A DNA stretch of 42,750 nucleotides, taken from contig CAMZEB010000006.1 of the NCBI GenBank assembly GCA_947305705.1, positions 1 through 42,750 on the forward strand. The letters are read 5' to 3'. The stretch's first letter is position 1. Each line of letters starts with the position of its first letter. Both the position numbers and the translations under genes were made by a program. Source of the DNA: an uncultured Candidatus Saccharibacteria bacterium. Its GTDB lineage: Bacteria; Patescibacteriota; Saccharimonadia; Saccharimonadales; Saccharimonadaceae. The notes under the pieces are model-generated. The model was not told the DNA's origin and ran no database searches. It worked only from the letters and a program-made list of their open reading frames with translations. Below are positions 34,060 through 41,200 of the stretch, piece by piece.

Positions 34060-34665
34060 TCAGTTGTACTTATCTAGGAAAATCGCTAAATCATCTAGAT
34101 CTTTGACGTCATCGATGCGGTCAAAAACTTTGCCATCTTTGATATAGACGAAATCTGGCGCCTCGCCAGTGCCGAGCAATTCCTTGGCGCGCGAACTATC
34201 GCTCGTCGCATCTAGCGGTGCGTTATAGCGGTAAACGGCGCCTTTCTTGCCGTCGTAATTCGCAACGCGGCGTGCAAATGCGTCGCAACCGAGGCAGTTC
34301 TCTTCACCCACGATAAGCAGGCCTGCCTTTTTGGACGAAATCATATCAATAACTGCACCTGCCGAGAGAATTGTAATGCCGCTCTCATCCTTATTGCCTT
34401 TCTGAACTTCGGTATCAAACATACCATTGTAGGCATAATTTTCTGGGCGGAAAATATCACGGACAGATCTATTGAAAGCGAGTGAAATGATAAGCACAGT
34501 CATTGAAGCAACCAACAAAGCAATCAAGACATAAAAAGAGAGCTGGCTACGATGAGCGCAATTGCAGGTGCATTTTTCTCCGCAATCGCAAGCACATTCG
34601 GTTTTAGCTTCAGATTTAACAGGTGCCTTAGCTGGCGCCTTTGCAGTTTTTTTCTTCGCAGGCAT
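34060..34665 (-). CDS. Thioredoxin-like membrane protein with six-Cys tail
   Basis: A 201-aa protein. A Lys/Ala/Pro-rich start (1-22) is followed by six cysteines at 24, 26, 28, 32, 34 and 36, spaced C-x-C-x-C-x3-C-x-C-x-C, then one TM helix (about 42-63) and an outside thioredoxin-like domain (about 95-201) with CLGC at 124-127 and a YIKDGKVFDRI strand. The start at 34665 is set by CGGAG eight bases upstream; the longer frame has no such site. It may be an extracytoplasmic thiol oxidoreductase; the Cys cluster would sit on the cytoplasmic side and suits metal binding, which is inference. Confidence 0.7.
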   Translation of the reverse strand: MPAKKKTAKAPAKAPVKSEAKTECACDCGEKCTCNCAHRSQLSFYVLIALLVASMTVLIISLAFNRSVRDIFRPENYAYNGMFDTEVQKGNKDESGITILSAGAVIDMISSKKAGLLIVGEENCLGCDAFARRVANYDGKKGAVYRYNAPLDATSDSSRAKELLGTGEAPDFVYIKDGKVFDRIDDVKDLDDLAIFLDKYN

Positions 34666-34714
34666 AATAATCTCCGTATAATTCTTATGCTTATTGTAGC
34701 ACATTGCGTCCATC

Positions 34715-34743
34715 TTGACATAATGAGCATTATCGCTTATGAT
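34715..34743 (+). promoter_or_regulatory. Near-consensus promoter for the TasA-like gene
   Basis: TTGACA (34715-34720) and TATGAT (34738-34743) with a 17-base spacer; AAGGA lies eight bases before the ATG at 34770. A possible minus-strand -10 (TACAAT, 34693-34698) for the thioredoxin-like gene lies next to it. Confidence 0.75.
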
Positions 34744-34769
34744 TATTTTAATAATTAAGGACAAAAAAC

Positions 34770-35330
34770 ATGAAAAATAAAAAATCGCTCGCTGCAATCG
34801 CCATACTGCTCGCAGTCGCGGTAGTTGGTGGCACGTTTGCGTATTTCCAATTCTCGGAGCAGTTCGATAACTTGTTCCATGTCGGCAGCTCGGAAGTATC
34901 ATTTACGGAAACATTTGATCCGCCGCGTGACTGGACGCCATGCACCGAAACACCAAAGGTGCTAACAGTAGATAATACCAGTGGCTTCGCGGTAAACGCT
35001 CGCGTACTAGTCACTGAGAGATGGGATAAACTTGATAGTAATGGCGAGGTCGATTCTTCCGTAACTTTGCCACTTACAGTCAATAATCAGAGTATGGCAA
35101 TTATCCATTTCGCAAATCCTAGCGACTGGGTTCAGAACGCGACTGACGGCTACTATTATTATCAGGGCGATATCGCTTCCGGCAGCTCGAGCAGCCAATT
35201 TATCGATTACGTAACTTTCAACTGTAATGCCGGTAACGATTATAACCAAGCAAAGTATCACCTTGAGCTAAAGGTTGAAACAGTCCAAGCAGATAGCGCT
35301 GCACGCCAAGCTGAAGGCTGGAATTATTAA
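34770..35330 (+). CDS. TasA/camelysin-like secreted protein
   Basis: A 186-aa exported protein. The N-terminus KKSLAAIAILLAVAVVGGTFAYF is the SipW-type signal shared by TasA, CalY and related biofilm or surface proteins, and the following F-x-V-G-S-S-E-V and W-T-P-C-x-E-x-P elements fit the family. Two cysteines (in TPCTE and FNCNAG) could pair. TasA relatives build extracellular fibres. A strong promoter and ribosome site suggest abundant production. No SipW gene is adjacent, and the LepB in this window has the P-type Lys base. Confidence 0.75.
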   Translation: MKNKKSLAAIAILLAVAVVGGTFAYFQFSEQFDNLFHVGSSEVSFTETFDPPRDWTPCTETPKVLTVDNTSGFAVNARVLVTERWDKLDSNGEVDSSVTLPLTVNNQSMAIIHFANPSDWVQNATDGYYYYQGDIASGSSSSQFIDYVTFNCNAGNDYNQAKYHLELKVETVQADSAARQAEGWNY

Positions 35331-35357
35331 TCTAGATTGACCGCCTCTTTATAGAGC

Positions 35358-35390
35358 AAAAAATAACTCCCTCTCGGGAGTTATTTTTTA
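35358..35390. terminator. Bidirectional terminator
   Basis: A long stem, AAAAAATAACTCCC and its complement around loop TCTC (35358-35371 and 35376-35389), serves the convergent TasA-like and RNase J genes. It contains part of the RNase J stop codon. Confidence 0.85.
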
Positions 35391-37523
35391 GACTTTGTTG
35401 ATTACTGGAATCACAATTGGCGTGTGACCAGTGGCGTCATAGAGAATATGCGTGACATCTTCTTTTATCTCTTCCTTGAGAGCCTTAACGTCGGCATCAG
35501 AATTAACAGTATGGTCAGTTTTTGCACGGAGATAGTGACGAATTTTGCCAATCAACTCCTCGGAATTATCGAGGTAAATAAAGGCGCGCGAGACGATATC
35601 TGGCGTCTTGATTAGGCGGCCGGTTTTCTTACTAATAGTCAAAATCACGACAAAGATACCTTCGCGAGAGATATGGATGCGGTCTTTGACGACGGCTTCG
35701 TTGACCTGCTGGTCAGCATCATCATAAAGCTTATTGCCGACTTGAATGCGGCCATTTTTGCGAATCGTCTGATCTGGCGCCAACTCAACAATATCGCCAT
35801 CATCGGCAATTAGAATATTATCGCGAGGGATACCAACGACGTTTTCCGCCATCTCGGCGTTATGCTCGAGCATATAGAACTCGCCGTGATATGGCATATA
35901 ATTTTTCGGATGTAAATCTGTGACATATTTGACGTGATCTTCGTAATAGGCGTGACCTGATAGATGGAGCGGGCCAATGTTCGTCAGATGCGTCTTGTTA
36001 TGCTGAATAACTTGAGCACCTTCGCGTAGGAGACCATCAACAGTACCCATAATCTTTGGCTCATTGCCTGGAATTGGGCTAGAACAAAAGACGATAGTAT
36101 CCGTCGCTTTAACCTTGATAAAGCGGTGCGCGCCAGTGACCATACGGTTCAAAACGGCATTCATTTCGCCCTGAGAACCAGTACAGACAATCGTGACTTT
36201 TTCGTCTGGGAGCTTAACGATGTCTTCCATCTTCATAATGGTGTCTTTTGGCACCTTGATAGACTTCGAGCGGAGCGCGACTTCGACGTTATTAATCATC
36301 GAAAAACCAGCAAAGGCAACCTTGCGGCCACGTTCGGATGCCTCACGAAGCACACATTCGATGCGTTTAACTTGGCTCGAGAAACAGCTGATAATAATGC
36401 GGCCAGTGGCGTAATTATCCATAACTTTGCCGATATTATCACCAACATCATATTCACTATGTGGATGCGTACCTGGAACATCGATGTTCGTAGATTCGTT
36501 CAAAAGAAGCGCAATCCCCTCTTTATCGGCGATTTCCTTTAGGCGGTCATAATCGGCCGGAATATCCATCGGGTTAGTTTCGAAGCGCCAGTCGCCAGAG
36601 AGAAGGATGACACCGTTCGGCGTACGAACAGCAATCGAACAGTTGCCCGGAATAGAGTGAAGCATATGGATGAATTCAGCAGAAAGGTGTGGAGTGAGGC
36701 GAATCTCTTTGTGGTCGAGCGGGTTAACAACCTGATAATTCATCTCAGGCACATCTGGAACTTCGGACATCTGTTTTTTGATCATACCGATTGTAAAGGC
36801 AGAACCATAAATCGGGACAAGCGGGCCAAAATATGGGAGAAGATGGCGGCAGGCGCCAATGTGATCAAGGTGAGCGTGCGTAAAGAGGATTGCTTTGACC
36901 TTGTCGCGATTATCGTCAAGCCACTTCGAATCTGGAACCATATAGTTGACGCCAGGATAATCTGAGTTCGCAAAAAGCGTACCCATATCAATCAAGATAA
37001 TTTCACCCTGATATTCGATGGCGGTCATATTTTTGCCGATGCCGAATTCGCCGAGACCGCCGATAGGAATAATGCGGACGGCGTCTTTGTTCGGGCGAGC
37101 GGTGCGAATCTGAGCGAGGCTGAGCTGGTTGCCTTTGTAGCCGTTATAGCGAGATTTATTGACTGGGATGCCAACGATATGCTGAGTCGCCTGGGCGTTA
37201 ACATCCTGGCTCAGCATACGCTGATGATGAACCATCTCGCCTTTGCGGGTGCTAACAAGTAATTTGACGTCAGAGCCTTTGGCGGCTTTCGTTTCTTTTG
37301 CAGGCTGTTTTTTGGCGGGAGCCTTCTTGGCGGCTGGTTTTTTAGCAGCCTTACTATGTTTGCCGCGAACGAGCTTCTCATCTTTGCCGCCAGGGGCAAA
37401 ATTCGCGTTAAAATTGCGTTTTTGGTTTTCTTCAAATTGTTTTTTAATGTCTGGCAAGCGTTCGGCGCGCGATTTTAATAGTTTCGCACGGCGCTCCGCC
37501 TCTGCCTTACTTTTATCGTTCAT
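35388..37523 (-). CDS. rnj: Ribonuclease J with basic N-terminal extension
   Basis: A 711-aa metallo-beta-lactamase RNase with 5' exonuclease and endonuclease activity in mRNA decay and rRNA maturation. The zinc motif HAHLDH is at 216-221, with GGLGEFGIGKNM before it and the beta-CASP segment after. The catalytic core begins near residue 146; typical RNase J is about 555 aa, so there is an extension of about 145 residues rich in Lys, Ala and Pro (especially 55-85) that could bind RNA or ribosomes. AAGGA lies seven bases before the ATG. A long leader precedes it. Confidence 0.95.
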   Translation of the reverse strand: MNDKSKAEAERRAKLLKSRAERLPDIKKQFEENQKRNFNANFAPGGKDEKLVRGKHSKAAKKPAAKKAPAKKQPAKETKAAKGSDVKLLVSTRKGEMVHHQRMLSQDVNAQATQHIVGIPVNKSRYNGYKGNQLSLAQIRTARPNKDAVRIIPIGGLGEFGIGKNMTAIEYQGEIILIDMGTLFANSDYPGVNYMVPDSKWLDDNRDKVKAILFTHAHLDHIGACRHLLPYFGPLVPIYGSAFTIGMIKKQMSEVPDVPEMNYQVVNPLDHKEIRLTPHLSAEFIHMLHSIPGNCSIAVRTPNGVILLSGDWRFETNPMDIPADYDRLKEIADKEGIALLLNESTNIDVPGTHPHSEYDVGDNIGKVMDNYATGRIIISCFSSQVKRIECVLREASERGRKVAFAGFSMINNVEVALRSKSIKVPKDTIMKMEDIVKLPDEKVTIVCTGSQGEMNAVLNRMVTGAHRFIKVKATDTIVFCSSPIPGNEPKIMGTVDGLLREGAQVIQHNKTHLTNIGPLHLSGHAYYEDHVKYVTDLHPKNYMPYHGEFYMLEHNAEMAENVVGIPRDNILIADDGDIVELAPDQTIRKNGRIQVGNKLYDDADQQVNEAVVKDRIHISREGIFVVILTISKKTGRLIKTPDIVSRAFIYLDNSEELIGKIRHYLRAKTDHTVNSDADVKALKEEIKEDVTHILYDATGHTPIVIPVINKV

Positions 37524-37657
37524 TGTTTCCTTTTATTTACAAATAATATTTATTCCCACACTAAAAGCGCTCGTCTAACTAAGGTTAGATGCAAGATTGT
37601 TGCGCTAAAAGTAATAATTAGTGATTTCATTATAGCAAAAAGGCTGGTTATGCGCAA
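37524..37657 (-). promoter_or_regulatory. rnj promoter and structured leader
   Basis: TTGCGC (37652-37657) and TATAAT (37629-37634) are 17 bases apart. The leader of about 100 bases contains CTAAC-CTTA-GTTAG, a small hairpin, nested between GCGC elements that can pair. Autoregulation by RNase J at such a leader is plausible but unproven. No known riboswitch was recognised. Confidence 0.55.
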
Positions 37658-37664
37658 GAGCGCG

Positions 37665-37691
37665 AAAAAGGCACCGGGTTTAGCCGGTGCC
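37665..37691 (-). terminator. Terminator after the 150-aa hypothetical gene
   Basis: On the minus strand GGCACCGG and CCGGTGCC form the stem around a short loop, followed by five T residues (37665-37669). It lies just upstream of the rnj promoter and isolates that gene. Confidence 0.8.
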
Positions 37692-37707
37692 TTGAGTGCA
37701 ATAATTA

Positions 37708-38160
37708 TTAGATCTTTGGGGTTTGACGCTTGAGAACAAGCTTCTGATACCTGTCGAGCAGGTCGCGGAAGTTGTAAAAAGTCGAGCCCTTGCTCTTCTG
37801 CTCCTTGCGGAGTTCAGCTCGCGCCCAATCACGCACTTTGGCGCGAAAGTCGCAATCATCGTCAGTTTTGACGAGGAGATTAAAGAATACGCCCGCATCA
37901 TAACTAACATAGCATTCGTTAGCCTGCAGAAGTTCCCTGACAGCAACCCAAGCGTTGTTCGCCTCTGCTTTCACTCTTTTGTAACAGATGGCTAAATTGT
38001 TTTTATCGCCATCATAATACTTAGCGAGAGTCTTAATAGACTCAGGTGAGGTCGGTTCGCCGTACATAATGTCATCGTACAGAGCTTTTTTGTTCACATA
38101 ATCTCCTGCTGCGTTGCACAACCGCAGCAATCTGTCGTAGTAAAGAACGTTATCCGGCAT
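37708..38160 (-). CDS. Hypothetical helical protein
   Basis: A 150-aa soluble protein, predicted mostly helical, not recognised. Charged repeats such as DWARAELRKEQKSKG and DLLDRYQKLVLKRQTP stand near the C-terminus, and NNAWVAVRELLQANECYVSYDAG near the middle. It has a near-consensus promoter, a strong ribosome site (AAGGGGGTG) and a strong terminator, so it is an independent, well-expressed unit. Function unknown. Confidence 0.65.
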   Translation of the reverse strand: MPDNVLYYDRLLRLCNAAGDYVNKKALYDDIMYGEPTSPESIKTLAKYYDGDKNNLAICYKRVKAEANNAWVAVRELLQANECYVSYDAGVFFNLLVKTDDDCDFRAKVRDWARAELRKEQKSKGSTFYNFRDLLDRYQKLVLKRQTPKI

Positions 38161-38204
38161 ATCATCACCCCCTTTGTAGGCGCCGAAATAAGGTATATAA
38201 CTAT

Positions 38205-38233
38205 ATTATAGCACAAACGGTTTAAAAAGTCAA
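38205..38233 (-). promoter_or_regulatory. Consensus-like promoter
   Basis: TTGACT (38228-38233) and TATAAT (38205-38210) with a 17-base spacer drive the 150-aa gene. The -35 lies two bases from the stop codon of the giant surface protein; no terminator is seen between them. Confidence 0.75.
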
Positions 38234-38235
38234 TT

Positions 38236-41200
38236 TTAGTTCGGCATGTACACCAGAATGCTGTATTCATAGCCAGTATCTGGGTCGGTTTGCGCCGTAG
38301 CCTCATATTGATACTCTACTTTCGTGACAGTATCAGGGAGAGATTGTGTGCTGCCAGTGATACGACCATCATAGAAGTTGAATGATGAAGATGGGTTTTT
38401 AAGACCGATGCCAGCAGAAGAAGCACCGCCGATAGCTGTGATGGAAGGATTGGCGGTAGAGACGTGCGCGGTGGCTTTGCCATAGTCTGGTGAGTCGGAC
38501 GGTTCAGCTTCACCAAGAGTGAATTCGCCAGCGGAAATGTAGGTGCCGTAGGAAGTGCCTGTAGCGGTAGCAGTAACGGTACCGGTCTTCATCATGTTCG
38601 TTCCTCCTGCGACATAAAGACCATATACATTAGTGCCGCTAGAAGTGATTGTGTTATTATCGAGAGTCGCCGTTCCGGACGTCTTCATACCGTAGGCTCT
38701 AGCATGAGAGACGTTGATTATATTATCTGTTGCAATTAGAGTATTAGTACTATTGACCCCATAAATCGAATCGCCGAATGTAGAACCGGTCACATATGAA
38801 ATGCTGATAGTCGAGCTTGAGAGAGTAAGAGTCCCAGAGTTATTAATGCCATATAATGCTTCATTATAAAGACGCGTGTCCGATCTAGCTCCAGTAATAG
38901 TAAGAGAGCTATTGTTAGCTATTGTCATACTGCCGGAATTGCTAATTGCTGAAGATGAGCCATAACTATACGATGAACTGTTGACTTGGTCGATAGTAGC
39001 AGCGACGTGATCAAAAGCCGTTGTCGCATTAACGCCGTTTGAGACAATATTAAAATCGCTCGTAATAGTATAATTGATACTACTATCTTTTAGAGATAAC
39101 GCGCCCGCATTATTTACGATTTTTCCAGTAATATTGGCCGTATCGATAGTGGAGCTAGTTGCATTATTTTGATAGTATGAAGACCTACTGGAATTATCCG
39201 ATGAAGCCGTATTATTTATATTCGAATTCGTAATATTATTCGTGCCGCCATTACTATAAATGGCGTAGTTGTTTTGACCGCTAGTAGATATAGTGGAATT
39301 ATCTATAGTTAAGTCACCCGTACTAGTAATTGCTGTGCCAGTCGTTTCAATTGCCGAATCAGTAATTGTTAAGTTTCCAGAATTATTGACTGCATTCGCA
39401 GCGACAATTTTTACTTTATCCAGAGTAAAGTCCGCGTTTGCCGAGTTCTGGATAAAGTAGCCAGACGAGCGATAGTTAATAGTGACGTCTATATTACTGG
39501 AATTAGTTATCGTAGTAGTGCCATTATTTACGATTGGGTTACTCGAGATAATCGTATGCCCATCAAGATCGATTGTGAGGTTTTTACCAGACGGAATATT
39601 CGGATTAGCATAGAGGTAATTATCTTCTAGGAGAACAATGGTATCCCCGGATTCGGCCGCGTTAATAGCTTTTTGAAGCGAGAGATAATTCGTAGAGCCA
39701 ATTCTTGCAACATTATGTTCGGCGCCGAGCCAGCGTTTATCATACGTAATATCACCAATCGTTTCGGAGCCTATATTAATAGCCGTATCTTCCGGGATAG
39801 CCTTAATATATTCATCAATCTTATATGCACGTATGCCGCCCCTCAACACACCATCATAGAAATAGAAGTTGCCATTGTTTAGTGCGTAGCTGTCGCCAAT
39901 TATTTCTGGCGAAGTTGAACTGAGAGTGTCGTCATTTTTACCAATGACAATATTATTTTGAGAGTGGATGCCATAAGTGCTACTGTGGATTATGCCACCC
40001 GAGATAGTGCTCTGGTTCGCTGGATTATTCTGGTAAATACCATAAGCAGTGCCTGAAGCGCTAGTTGTAGTTATTGTCCCGCCTGTAATATTAAAGGTTG
40101 AATATATAGCGTTATAACTCACTGAATATTCTCGATACACACCGATCATACCATAGACAGTGCCAGAAGAAGTATTATTGACCGTTAGGCTACCGCCAGA
40201 CATTGTGAATGAAGCCCAATAGGAAACGCCATGTGTTTCATCTTTCGTACTGCTCGTAACAGTGATAGTGCCACCGGTTTGAGAATAGACGGAATAGCCA
40301 TCAGTCTCATAATTTACGCCATATGTCCTACCCCAACCATTCGAGCCGCCATTATTAGTAACTGCTAATTCGCCGCTCTTCATGTAGAATCTATGTGCAT
40401 AGTAAAGACCATACGTATTGTTGTTGCTATTCGAAGTTACTGTTAGTTTCCCGCCATCGATTGTGACATTAGGGCAGCTATACATCCCGATAGTCTCCCC
40501 GCTAGGCCTATTCACTATTACCTCGCCACCAGTAAGAGAAACCGTATTGACTTTGTAGATGGCGGTACCGGCCGAAGTATGAGTGCCGCCTGAAATTGTT
40601 AGAGTACCGGAATTGTCGCTATGGACTATGTTGCTGGCCGACGTAATAGTGCCACCCGAGATGTTGGTTTGAGATGAAGAGCCGGCTTCGATAGCAGCTG
40701 CATAATTATTCACAATATTTCCAGACTGAATGTTTAGAGTGCCATTGTTTTTGAAGTTATTGCCATAGCTGCTAGTTAGCGTACCATTTTGGCCAGCACT
40801 ACTATCCCTGAAATTAAGCGTACCGTTATTGATGAGCGGCTGAGAATACGTGATATTATGTCCGTTTAGATCAAAGGTTATCTCTTTCCCGCTTGGGTTT
40901 GTTGGGAGAGTAGATGTTACTGTGGCATCTTTAATGACATAAATGACATCTCCCGACTCAGCGGCGGCATAAGCTTTAGTGAGGGAATTATATTCTATGT
41001 TATTGACGGAGAGATAGTTTTCGTCCTCGACAAGCCAATAGTTTTCATCGTAGTCCTCATTAGATTCCATATGACCAGTGGTACCATCGACAATACCTTT
41101 TATTGCGCCGTCTCTATACGCTTTTTCGCCCCTCAACACACCATCATAGAAATAGAAGTTGCCATTGTTTAGTGCGTAGCTGTCGCCAATTATTTCTGGC

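Noticed and set aside
34666-34902. N-terminal 79-residue extension of the thioredoxin-like protein
   Set aside because: It overlaps the divergent TasA-like gene and its promoter, and a good ribosome site precedes the ATG at 34665.
37524-37628. Riboswitch in the rnj leader
   Set aside because: No conserved riboswitch core could be matched by eye; only simple hairpins are seen.
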